From positions 62,001 through 126,000 of the forward strand of contig CAVPFW010000008.1 of NCBI GenBank assembly GCA_963703855.1: DNA of 64,000 nt, given 5' to 3'. Each line of letters starts with the position of its first letter. The stretch's first letter is position 1. The stretch is from AP-15 sp963703855. Its GTDB lineage: Bacteria > Pseudomonadota > Alphaproteobacteria > ATCC43930 > CGMCC-115725. The position numbers and the translations under genes are program-made. Below, piece by piece: positions 28,420-35,968 of the stretch. Below the pieces are notes generated by a model, which searched no databases, was not told the origin of the DNA, and saw only the letters and a program-made list of their open reading frames with translations.

Positions 28420-29813
28420 GGCCGCTTAACCCGCTGGTCATCTCCGGACGCGAGGTGCTGCCGATCGTCGAGGGCGGCAAGGGCATCTCGGTGTCCAACG
28501 GCGAAAGCTCGGGGGCCTGGGCCGCGGCCGGAGGGGTGGGCACCTTCTCCGGGGTCAATGCCGACAGCTACGGCGAAGCGGGTCAGCTGGTCCCGCAGCT
28601 CTATCACGGGCGCACCCGGCGCGAGCGGCACGAGGAGCTCGTCGCCTATGCGATTGCCGGCGGCATCGAGCAGGCGCGCGTCGCCCATGAGCGCGGGAAC
28701 GGCGAAGGCCGCATCCACATGAACGTCTTGTGGGAGATGGCCGCCGCCGAGCGGGTTCTGCACGGGGTGCTCGAAGGCGCCAAGGGCCTGATTCACGGCG
28801 TTACCTGCGGCGCCGGCATGCCCTATAAGATTGCCGAGATCTGTGCCCACTATGGCGTGCACTATTATCCGATCGTATCGTCGACGCGAGCGTTCCGGGC
28901 GTTATGGAAGCGCGCCTATCACAAATTCTGGGACTGGCTCGGCGGGGTCGTGTACGAAGACCCGTGGCTCGCCGGTGGCCATAACGGGCTCTCCAACAGC
29001 GAAGACCCGCTGCGTCCCGAGGCCCCCTATCCGCGGGTGCGCGAGCTGCGCAGCCTGATGGCCGAGTTCGGGCTGGCCTCAACGCCGATCTTCATGGCCG
29101 GCGGGCTGTGGTATCTGCGCGAGTGGAGCGATTGGATCGACAATCCCGAGCTTGGCCCGATCGCCTTCCAATTCGGGACCCGGCCGCTGGTGACCCAGGA
29201 AAGTCCGATCTCTGAGGTGTGGAAGCGCAAGCTGCTGACCCTGGGCCAGAGCGACGTCTACCTCAACCACTTCAGTCCGACCGGATTTTATTCCTCGGCC
29301 GTACGCAACGGCTTTCTGAACGAGCTGCAGCAGCGCTCGGAACGCCAGGTCGCCTATTCGGTCGAGCCGGTCGGCGAACACGTGGCGCCGTTCCATGTCG
29401 GGGTGCGCGGCCGCGTCGTCTACCTGACGCCGCATGACCGGGAATTGGCCGAGCGCTGGGTCGCCGCCGGCTTCACCGAAGCCTTGCGCACCCCCGATTC
29501 GACCTTGATCTTTGTGACCTTGCAGAAGGCGCTCGAGCTGCGCACCGACCAGATCAACTGCATGGGCTGCCTCAGCGCCTGCCAATTCTCGAACTGGGCG
29601 CAGAATGAAGCCGGCTCGACCGGCAAAAAGGCCGACCCGCGCAGCTTCTGCATTCAGAAGACCTTGCAGGCGATCCGCCACTCGGACGATGTCGAGCAGC
29701 AGCTGATGTTCGCCGGGCACAACGCCTATCGCTTTGCCTCCGACCCGTTCTACGCCAACGGCTATGTGCCGACGGTGCGCGAGCTGGTCGAGCGCCTGCA
29801 GACCGGCGACTGA
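28416..29813 (+). CDS. NAD(P)H-dependent flavin oxidoreductase, nitronate monooxygenase family (long form)
   Basis: 465 residues from GTG 28416 with GGGAG upstream. TIM-barrel FMN enzyme: VEGGKGISVSNGESSGAWAAAGGVGTFSG (FMN region), GVTCGAGMPYKI, VYEDPWLAGGHNGLSN, PIFMAGGLWYLREWSDW and FQFGTRPLVTQESP. It is about 130 residues longer than classical nitronate monooxygenases. The extra C-terminal part contains INCMGCLSACQFSNW and DPRSFCIQKTLQ, a Cys-rich patch conserved in this alphaproteobacterial subgroup as I recall it. The substrate is not known. Co-translated with ugpQ. Confidence 0.85.
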   Translation: MRPLNPLVISGREVLPIVEGGKGISVSNGESSGAWAAAGGVGTFSGVNADSYGEAGQLVPQLYHGRTRRERHEELVAYAIAGGIEQARVAHERGNGEGRIHMNVLWEMAAAERVLHGVLEGAKGLIHGVTCGAGMPYKIAEICAHYGVHYYPIVSSTRAFRALWKRAYHKFWDWLGGVVYEDPWLAGGHNGLSNSEDPLRPEAPYPRVRELRSLMAEFGLASTPIFMAGGLWYLREWSDWIDNPELGPIAFQFGTRPLVTQESPISEVWKRKLLTLGQSDVYLNHFSPTGFYSSAVRNGFLNELQQRSERQVAYSVEPVGEHVAPFHVGVRGRVVYLTPHDRELAERWVAAGFTEALRTPDSTLIFVTLQKALELRTDQINCMGCLSACQFSNWAQNEAGSTGKKADPRSFCIQKTLQAIRHSDDVEQQLMFAGHNAYRFASDPFYANGYVPTVRELVERLQTGD

Positions 29814-29895
29814 ACCGGTTGCGGCGGCAGCGCTGCCGGTTTATTTTACAGAGAACCTGGTGTATTTCAACCAAATGCCTTCCCATATCCTTTCC

Positions 29896-30327
29896 ATGCC
29901 AATGGCACAGCCACCCTGCGCCGCCTTGCAGCGGCTGCGCGCCGCCGGTCTGCGGCCGACGCGCCAGCGCCTCGCTCTGACGCGCCTGGTTTTCGAACAC
30001 GGCGACCGCCACATGACCGCCGAGCAATTGCACGGCGAAGCCGCGGCCACCGCGATCCCGGTGTCGCTGGCGACCGTGTACAACACCCTTCACCAATTCA
30101 CCGAGGCCGGGCTGCTGCGCGAGGTCGTAGTCGAGCCGGGACGCTTGTATTTCGACACCAACACCGCCGATCACCACCATTTCTTCTGCGCGTCGAACGG
30201 CATGCTGCAGGACATCCCGGCGCGGCAGATCACCGTCAGCGGGCTGCCGTCGGCGCCCGCCGGGACCGAGATCCGCCGGGTCGACGTGATCGTCCGCGTC
30301 GGCCCGACCGCCGCCGATAGGCGGTAG
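29896..30327 (+). CDS. irr: Irr-type Fur family transcriptional regulator, copy 1
   Basis: About 143 residues. A winged helix (RLRAAGLRPTRQRLALTRLVFEHGDRHMTAEQLH, VSLATVYNTLHQFTEAGLL) and dimer domain with the DHHHFF histidine cluster seen in Irr, the heme-responsive iron regulator of alphaproteobacteria. The N-terminal GCPWH heme motif of Bradyrhizobium Irr is absent. ATGs at 29875, 29896 and 29902 are possible. 29896 gives the same length as the second copy at 34761, and none has a good Shine-Dalgarno. The two copies bracket a three-gene cassette. Confidence 0.87.
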   Translation: MPMAQPPCAALQRLRAAGLRPTRQRLALTRLVFEHGDRHMTAEQLHGEAAATAIPVSLATVYNTLHQFTEAGLLREVVVEPGRLYFDTNTADHHHFFCASNGMLQDIPARQITVSGLPSAPAGTEIRRVDVIVRVGPTAADRR

Positions 30328-30339
30328 GGCGATAGTCGC

Positions 30340-30399
30340 GGCATTTGGTCGGACCGGCATTTGGTCGGACCGACGAATTGGGTGGTTGGGCCGACCAAT
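30340..30399. promoter_or_regulatory. Operator-like tandem repeat with an inverted copy
   Basis: GGCATTTGGTCGGACC occurs twice in exact tandem (30340-30355 and 30356-30371). CCGACCAAT (30391-30399) repeats its core in reverse orientation. The array ends 15 bases before a near-consensus -35 box, the position of an activator or repressor site. The binding protein is unknown; the adjacent Irr copies are candidates only by proximity. Confidence 0.6.
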
Positions 30400-30413
30400 C
30401 GGGTTCGCTCCGC

Positions 30414-30441
30414 TTGACAGCCCCACTGCCTAGGATAAAAT
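30414..30441 (+). promoter_or_regulatory. Strong sigma-70 promoter of the DUF1800-DUF1501-NHL operon
   Basis: TTGACA (30414-30419, perfect), a 16-base spacer and TAAAAT (30436-30441, 5 of 6) form the best promoter match I see in the window. The first gene starts at 30775, so the transcript would have a leader of about 330 bases (30448-30774) with no convincing gene of its own. Confidence 0.75.
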
Positions 30442-30774
30442 GGTTCCAAGGTGCAGGTCTGGCCTGCATCGGCCCCTGTTTGGGACGCTGGCGGATCGAT
30501 GCTGTGCTGGTTCGAGGTCGGGTGGGCTTAGGGGTGGACCGCGTGCATTCGTCGAGCAAAGGCGCGTGCCACCCTGCCGACCCGTTGCAAAGGGACGTTT
30601 TGGATCGATCGGGCAAGTGCATCGAACATCATGTCGACGCGACCCGGTGTCCCGCCCGGGAGACCGCCGATGTGGGCTTCGCCCGACGCCGCGGCACGGC
30701 CGCGACGATCGACTGCCGGCGGAGATTGACCGATCGAGAGTGACTTATCACCAACACCAGGAGGAGAGCCCGAG

Positions 30775-32181
30775 ATGGCATACCAAGAAGACATCGGTTT
30801 GATGGCGCATCTGATGCGGCGGGCCGGCTTCGGCGCCGGTCGCGACGAGATCGAAGCGCGCGCGGCCAAGGGCTACGACGCGACGGTCGAGGAGTTGCTG
30901 CACCCGGAGACGCAGCCGCCGGTCGACGCCTATTCGCTGCTGCGCTACCAGCCGGCCTCGTTGCTGCCCGGCGGCCAGCCGCCGATGGGCAACGTCAACT
31001 GGATGTACTATCTGGTCAACACCCAGCGCCCGCTCGAAGAGAAGATGGCGCTGTTCTGGCATCACGTGTTCGCCACCGGCAATTCGAAGGTCGACAATTA
31101 CGACCAGCTGCTGGAGCAGATCAATCTGTTCCGGGAGCGCGGCATGGGCAACTACCGCGACCTGCTGCTCGATGTCGCCCATAATCCGACGATGATCTTC
31201 TGGCTCGACAACCAGCAGAACCACGGCACGGCGGTCAACGAGAATTGGGGGCGCGAGCTGCTCGAGCTGTTCAGCCTGGGCGCCGGCAACTACACCGAGA
31301 AGGACGTTCGCGAGTGCTCCCGCGCCTTCACCGGCTGGACCTTCGAGACCAAGATCCCGCGCGCGCCCTATGGCCGGTTCCCGTGGAAGTTCGAGTACCG
31401 GGCCGAAGACCACGATGACGGCGAGAAAGAGTTTCTCGGTCATAAGGGCCGGTTCAACGGCGAGCACATCATCGACATCGTCGTGCAGCAGCCGGCCTGT
31501 GCCAAATTCATCTGCCGGCACCTGTACAACTTCTTCGTCGCCGACGAGCCACAGGTGCCCGCCTGGCCGATCGAGCCCCCGCGCGACCAGAAGGCGATCG
31601 ACACCCTGGTCGGTGCGTTCCGCGATTCGAAGTTCGACATGCGGTCCGTCCTGCGGGTGTTGTTCAAGTCGGACTTCTTCAAAAACGCCCGCTTCCAGCA
31701 TATGAAATCGCCCGCCGAGGTGGTGGTGGGCACCTTGCGCCTGGTGGGTGGCCATGAGATCCCGAGACCCGGGTATGGCGACTTGTCGATGCAGCCGACC
31801 TACATGGGTCAGGATCTGCTCAACCCGCCATCGGTCGAAGGCTGGCACACCGGCAAGGAGTGGATCAACAGCGGCTCCTTGATGGCTCGGATCAACTTCG
31901 TCGCGGAAAAAGTCGGCGATCCGTCGCTGCCGGGCGTGCGCGCGATCATCAACCGGCTGAAACAGCACGGCTCGCTGAGCCCGGACCAGCTGGTCGACGG
32001 GTGTCTCGACCTGCTCGGCCCGGTGGAAGTCGGCCCCGACACGAAGCAGGAGCTCACCTCCCAGGCCAAGGAGTGGGGCCAGGTCAGCTGGGACAGCGAG
32101 GCGAATGCCGAAGTCGCCGACCAGCGGACCGGCGAAATGCTGCAGCTGATCGCGGCGACCAGAGAGTATCAATTCGCTTAA
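30775..32181 (+). CDS. DUF1800 family protein
   Basis: 468 residues with the DUF1800 pattern: HLMRRAGFGAGRDEIEARAAKGYDATVEELLHP, PLEEKMALFWHHVFATGNSKV, NENWGRELLELFSLGAGNYTEKDVRECSRAFTGW, FICRHLYNFFVADEP and SPAEVVVGTLRLVG, ending PPSVEGWHTGKEWINSGSLMARINF. The family is found beside DUF1501 genes; its activity is not established. Unlike many relatives it shows no signal peptide. AGGAGGAG lies just before the ATG. First gene of a three-gene operon. Confidence 0.92.
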   Translation: MAYQEDIGLMAHLMRRAGFGAGRDEIEARAAKGYDATVEELLHPETQPPVDAYSLLRYQPASLLPGGQPPMGNVNWMYYLVNTQRPLEEKMALFWHHVFATGNSKVDNYDQLLEQINLFRERGMGNYRDLLLDVAHNPTMIFWLDNQQNHGTAVNENWGRELLELFSLGAGNYTEKDVRECSRAFTGWTFETKIPRAPYGRFPWKFEYRAEDHDDGEKEFLGHKGRFNGEHIIDIVVQQPACAKFICRHLYNFFVADEPQVPAWPIEPPRDQKAIDTLVGAFRDSKFDMRSVLRVLFKSDFFKNARFQHMKSPAEVVVGTLRLVGGHEIPRPGYGDLSMQPTYMGQDLLNPPSVEGWHTGKEWINSGSLMARINFVAEKVGDPSLPGVRAIINRLKQHGSLSPDQLVDGCLDLLGPVEVGPDTKQELTSQAKEWGQVSWDSEANAEVADQRTGEMLQLIAATREYQFA

Positions 32182-32214
32182 CGACCGAATCTCATCAGAC
32201 GAGGAGGAAGGCCA

Positions 32215-33351
32215 ATGCCAGCAACACAGACCGCACAGAAGGACCCGGTGATAGTTGTCCTGCAACTCACGGGCGGAAACGATTATCTGAACACGGTGAT
32301 CCCCTACAACAACCCGCTGTATCGCGATAACCGCAAAGCGGTCGGGATCCCCGACAACCAGATCTTGCACCTCGACAATGACTACGGCATGCCGCACTAC
32401 ATGGCGCCGCTGAAGCAGTTCTGGGATGACAAGAAGCTCGCCATCCTGCACGGCGTCGGCTACCCCAACTCGCCGCGCTCCCACTTCCGCTCCATGGACA
32501 TCTGGCACACCTGCGAGCCGGAGAAGGTCGGGACCGAAGGGTGGCTCGGCCGGGTGGCGCGCGAATTCGACCCCAACAAAGAAAATGTGGTCACCAATGT
32601 AAGCTTCGGGCCGAGCCTGCCTCGGGCCCTGTCGGTGGCGGGCGTTCCGGTGGCGTGCGTCGGCGGCGCACTGGAAAAATATGGCTTCCTGCCCACCGTT
32701 CAGGGAAACCAGCGCGCGCAGGTGCTCGATCGCTTCAAGCAGATGTACCAGCCGGTCGCCGGCACCGGGGTCATGGAATACATGGCGACCACCGGCCTCG
32801 ATTCGCTGAAGGGCGAGGATATCCTCAAGGTGGCGCCGCTGAACTACTCATCGACGGTGCAGTATCCCAACACGTCGATCGCCCGCAAGCTCAAGGGCAT
32901 CGCCCAGGTGCACCTGGCCGATTTGGGCAGCCGCATCTTCTACTGCGATCACGGCACCTTCGACACCCATGCCGGCCAGAACCCCGGCCACGGCAATTTG
33001 TGGACCGCAGTGACCGAGGGCATCGATGCCTTCATGAAAGACCTGCACGAGCACGACCACGCCGATAACGTGATCCTGCTGATGTTCTCGGAGTTCGGCC
33101 GCCGCGTCCGCGACAACGGCTCCGGGACCGATCACGGCGCCGGTGGCGTCGCCTTTGTGCTCGGCGACAAGGTCAAGGGCGGACATTACGGCGAGATGCC
33201 CTCGCTCAAGCCGGAGCACCTCGTCCAGGGCGACTTGAACCCGAACATGGACTTCCGCAGCGTCTACTCGACGATCCTGGACAAATGGCTGAAGCTCAAT
33301 CCGGCGCCGATCGTCAACGGCACCTATGAGCAACCAGCCTTCCTGAACTGA
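32215..33351 (+). CDS. DUF1501 family protein (alkaline phosphatase-superfamily fold)
   Basis: 378 residues: VIVVLQLTGGNDYLNTVIPY near the N-terminus, LAILHGVGYPNSPRSHFRSMDIWHT, FYCDHGTFDTHAGQ, MFSEFGRRVRDNGSGTDHGAGGVAFVLGD, which are DUF1501 hallmarks. Members usually carry a Tat signal; here the protein starts directly at the domain, so it is predicted cytoplasmic. Encoded 33 bases behind the DUF1800 gene with GAGGAGG upstream of its ATG. Confidence 0.92.
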   Translation: MPATQTAQKDPVIVVLQLTGGNDYLNTVIPYNNPLYRDNRKAVGIPDNQILHLDNDYGMPHYMAPLKQFWDDKKLAILHGVGYPNSPRSHFRSMDIWHTCEPEKVGTEGWLGRVAREFDPNKENVVTNVSFGPSLPRALSVAGVPVACVGGALEKYGFLPTVQGNQRAQVLDRFKQMYQPVAGTGVMEYMATTGLDSLKGEDILKVAPLNYSSTVQYPNTSIARKLKGIAQVHLADLGSRIFYCDHGTFDTHAGQNPGHGNLWTAVTEGIDAFMKDLHEHDHADNVILLMFSEFGRRVRDNGSGTDHGAGGVAFVLGDKVKGGHYGEMPSLKPEHLVQGDLNPNMDFRSVYSTILDKWLKLNPAPIVNGTYEQPAFLN

Positions 33352-33460
33352 CGGCAAGGCTGTCGGCCACCTCCTTCCCGAGGCGCAGACCCTCGGGAGG
33401 GAGGGCCAGCTCACAGTGCGGAGCGAGTTCACGCAACACGTCGACCAGAGGAGGAGCGCC

Positions 33461-34564
33461 ATGCCGCTCACAACGGTCTCGGAAGGACGCGTCTACGATT
33501 GGAGCCATGCCGTCGGGCGCAACGCGGCCCGCGGCCCCGGGTTCAATTATGTTCAAACAATGTGCCTCGGCAAAAACGGGGTCGTTTACACGGCCAACCG
33601 GGGAAACGAGAACAATTTCGGGATGCACGTCAACAAGGTGCAGCTCGGTGGTCCCGGCGAAGAAGAATTCCTCGCTGATTTTTGCGAATACGGCGAAGGC
33701 GAGGGAAATGCGACCTGGCCGTTCGGTGTCGCCACCGATGACCGGGACCATGTCTACGTGTCGGATGAATGGACCAACACGGTCTCGGTGTTCGACAGCA
33801 GCGGCAAATTCGTGCGGAAATGGGGCAAGACGGGCAGCGGCGATGGCGAGCTGCTGCGCCCTGCCGGTCTGGCGATTGAAAAGAATGGCAACATCATCGT
33901 CGTCGACAGCGGCAACAACCGCCTGCAGGTCTTCACCCCCGACGGGAAGTTCGTCGGCAAATGCGGCCGGGCCGGCAGCGGCGACGGCGAGTTCAACCAG
34001 CCTTGGGGCATCACCCTCGACAAGGATGGCAACATCTATGTCGCGGACTGGAAGAACCATCGGGTCCAGAAGCTGTCGCCCGAGGGCAAGTTCCTGATGA
34101 AGATCGGCGAGTACGGGGCGGTATCGGCACCCGAGGGCGCTTACGCCGTGACCTATCTCGGGCCGTACGTTTCGGCGGCTTCCGAGACGGCTCACTACCC
34201 CAAGCCCGGCCTGCTCAATCATCCGACCGACGTGGCGGTGGATCCCGATGGCGACATCTACGTCACCGATTGGGGCAACCATCGGGTCTGCGTCTTCGAT
34301 GCCGAGGGAAAGCCGATCGCCAATCTGATCGGCGACGCCCAGGTCTTGTCGAAATGGGGCCAGCAGACCGTCGACGCCAATCCCGACATGATGAAAGCGC
34401 GGCGCCGGGTAAAGACCCTCGAGCCGCAATGGCGCTTCTGCTTCCCGACGGCGGTCGATTTTGATCCGGCAACCGACAGCATCATCGTCGCCGACAGCCA
34501 GCGCAATCGCCTGCAGATCTATAAGAAGGTTCGCGATTACAGCGATTTCCAGGCGAACCTGTAG
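33461..34564 (+). CDS. NHL-repeat beta-propeller protein
   Basis: 367 residues from ATG 33461, which has AGAGGAGG upstream. At least five NHL blades of the type WPFGVATDDRDHVYVSDEWTNTVSVFD..GKFVRKWG, PAGLAIEKNGNIIVVDSGNNRLQVF, PWGITLDKDGNIYVADWKNHRVQKL and HPTDVAVDPDGDIYVTDWGNHRVCVF. No signal peptide. It is likely a binding scaffold or ligand-sensing propeller for the DUF1800/DUF1501 pair. The enzymatic role, if any, is unknown. Confidence 0.88.
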   Translation: MPLTTVSEGRVYDWSHAVGRNAARGPGFNYVQTMCLGKNGVVYTANRGNENNFGMHVNKVQLGGPGEEEFLADFCEYGEGEGNATWPFGVATDDRDHVYVSDEWTNTVSVFDSSGKFVRKWGKTGSGDGELLRPAGLAIEKNGNIIVVDSGNNRLQVFTPDGKFVGKCGRAGSGDGEFNQPWGITLDKDGNIYVADWKNHRVQKLSPEGKFLMKIGEYGAVSAPEGAYAVTYLGPYVSAASETAHYPKPGLLNHPTDVAVDPDGDIYVTDWGNHRVCVFDAEGKPIANLIGDAQVLSKWGQQTVDANPDMMKARRRVKTLEPQWRFCFPTAVDFDPATDSIIVADSQRNRLQIYKKVRDYSDFQANL

Positions 34565-34678
34565 ACCTCTCGGTCGCCGGCGCATCTGCCGCCGGTCCTG
34601 AGGGCCCGCGTCATCCCCTGCCTCCTTTTCGTCGCGCCTGCGGCGAGGGGAGGCAGGAACGCGGTCTCTGCGGAGCGA

Positions 34679-34701
34679 ATTCGGAACATCTTGGTCCGAA
34701 T
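34679..34701. promoter_or_regulatory. Inverted repeat upstream of irr copy 2
   Basis: ATTCGGA (34679-34685), nine bases, then TCCGAAT (34695-34701): perfect 7-bp arms 59 bases before the irr start. An operator is plausible. A TATATT at 34749-34754 could be the -10 box, but no good -35 stands at the right distance. Confidence 0.4.
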
Positions 34702-34760
34702 ATGCGTTTATCTACCACGGCGGTGTTTATTTCCATGGCAGGCCGGTCTATATTTAAGGC

Positions 34761-35189
34761 ATGAATAAGGCACCCCCCACCTCTACCGCTCTCCAGCGCC
34801 TGCGCGCCGCCGGCCTGCGGCCGACGCGCCAGCGTTTGGCCCTGGTACGGCTCCTTCTCGAAAGCGGGGACCGCCACATCACCGCCGAGCAGCTTCATGG
34901 CGAAGCGTTGGCCGCGGGGATCCAGGTATCGCTGGCGACTGTCTACAACACCTTGCACCAATTCACCGAAGTCGGGCTGCTGCGCGAGGCGGTCGTCGAG
35001 CCGGGCCGTTCTTATTTCGACACCAATACTGCGGATCATCATCATTTCTTCTGCGAGGCTACCGGCGAGCTGCAGGATATTCCCGCGCACCACCTGTCGG
35101 TCAGCGGACTGCCGACGCCGCCTGCCGGGACCGAGATCCGGCGAGTTGACATCATCGTTCGCGTGCATCGCGGCAACGCCGACGCTTGA
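34761..35189 (+). CDS. irr: Irr-type Fur family transcriptional regulator, copy 2
   Basis: 142 residues, clearly paralogous to the copy at 29896 over the whole length (ALQRLRAAGLRPTRQRLAL, VSLATVYNTLHQFTE, FDTNTADHHHFFC, TEIRRVDIIVRV). It has the same His cluster and lacks the N-terminal GCPWH heme motif. A palindrome lies upstream, and an Irr-box-like site lies downstream before rubrerythrin, which it may regulate. A hairpin follows its stop. Confidence 0.9.
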   Translation: MNKAPPTSTALQRLRAAGLRPTRQRLALVRLLLESGDRHITAEQLHGEALAAGIQVSLATVYNTLHQFTEVGLLREAVVEPGRSYFDTNTADHHHFFCEATGELQDIPAHHLSVSGLPTPPAGTEIRRVDIIVRVHRGNADA

Positions 35190-35198
35190 GCCGCCTCT

Positions 35199-35217
35199 CG
35201 CTCAGTCGATCTGAGCG
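35199..35217 (+). terminator. Hairpin after irr copy 2, weak terminator
   Basis: CGCTCAG-TCGAT-CTGAGCG, a perfect 7-bp stem ten bases after the stop. No T run follows, so rho-independent termination is uncertain. The remaining gap to 35445 has no gene. Confidence 0.35.
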
Positions 35218-35445
35218 TCGCCCCCGGCATTTATTTTCGGCGAGATGGCATGCAAGCGGTCGCGCGCGGGCGCGGCGTTCCGCGGAGCATTGCTCGCTGC
35301 CTATCGACAACCAGCGCCGACTCGCATCGGTCGGCGGCGCTCGGCGGACGGCGAAGAGGCTTCCGACCGCAGCCATCGCGCCGCCCATCGGGGTCCGGTT
35401 TACGCGCGGAGCAGCACACCTTGGCTCGGGCATTTATGCGGTAAC

Positions 35446-35460
35446 TTAAATTCGTTCTAA
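35446..35460. promoter_or_regulatory. Irr-box/ICE-like palindrome upstream of rubrerythrin
   Basis: TTAAATTCGTTCTAA matches the iron control element pattern TTAGAA-N3-TTCTAA, as I remember it from rhizobial Irr work, at 10 of 12 arm positions. It lies about 90 bases before the rubrerythrin start in the only AT-rich part of the gap, next to an irr gene. Confidence 0.5.
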
Positions 35461-35551
35461 TCTATTGACCTGCTCCGATGCCTCCCCATATGGCTCCAGG
35501 TCAGCGACGCTGCTGTCTGCGGCCGCTGCGTCGGGAAGCATGGAGCTACTA

Positions 35552-35968
35552 ATGTCGTTGAAGAATTCCAGGACCGAGGAAAATCTCAAGGCGGCCTTTG
35601 CCGGCGAGAGCCAGGCTAATCGCCGGTATCTTTATTTCGCCCAGAAAGCGGACATCGAGGGCTACAGCGACGTCTCCGCGGTGTTTCGCGGGACCGCCGA
35701 GGGCGAGACCGGGCACGCCTACGGCCATCTCGAATACCTCGAAGAGGTTGGCGATCCGGCGACCGGCAAGCCGATCGGCCCGACCGCGGAAAACCTCGCC
35801 GCTGCTATCGCCGGCGAGACCCACGAATATACCGACATGTATCCGGGGATGGCCCGCACCGCGCGCGAGGAGGGCTTTGACGAGATCGCCGAGTGGTTCG
35901 AAACCCTCGCCAAGGCCGAAAAGTCGCATGCCGGCCGTTTCCAGCGGGCGCTCGACCAGCTTGCCTGA
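35552..35968 (+). CDS. Rubrerythrin (single-domain diiron protein)
   Basis: 138 residues from ATG 35552 (GGAG upstream). A ferritin-like four-helix diiron domain: NLKAAFAGESQANRRYLYFAQKAD, EGETGHAYGHLEYL, LAAAIAGETHEYTDMYPGMARTAREEGF and AKAEKSHAGRFQRAL supply the Glu/His ligands. The C-terminal rubredoxin domain of classical rubrerythrin is missing. Peroxide reduction is the usual role, with electrons from a partner; the iron-sulfur protein encoded next may be that partner. Confidence 0.92.
   Translation: MSLKNSRTEENLKAAFAGESQANRRYLYFAQKADIEGYSDVSAVFRGTAEGETGHAYGHLEYLEEVGDPATGKPIGPTAENLAAAIAGETHEYTDMYPGMARTAREEGFDEIAEWFETLAKAEKSHAGRFQRALDQLA

Noticed and set aside
30448..30774. Possible riboswitch or tRNA in the DUF1800 leader
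   Set aside because: No T-loop or acceptor pairing for a tRNA and no known riboswitch core could be recognised.
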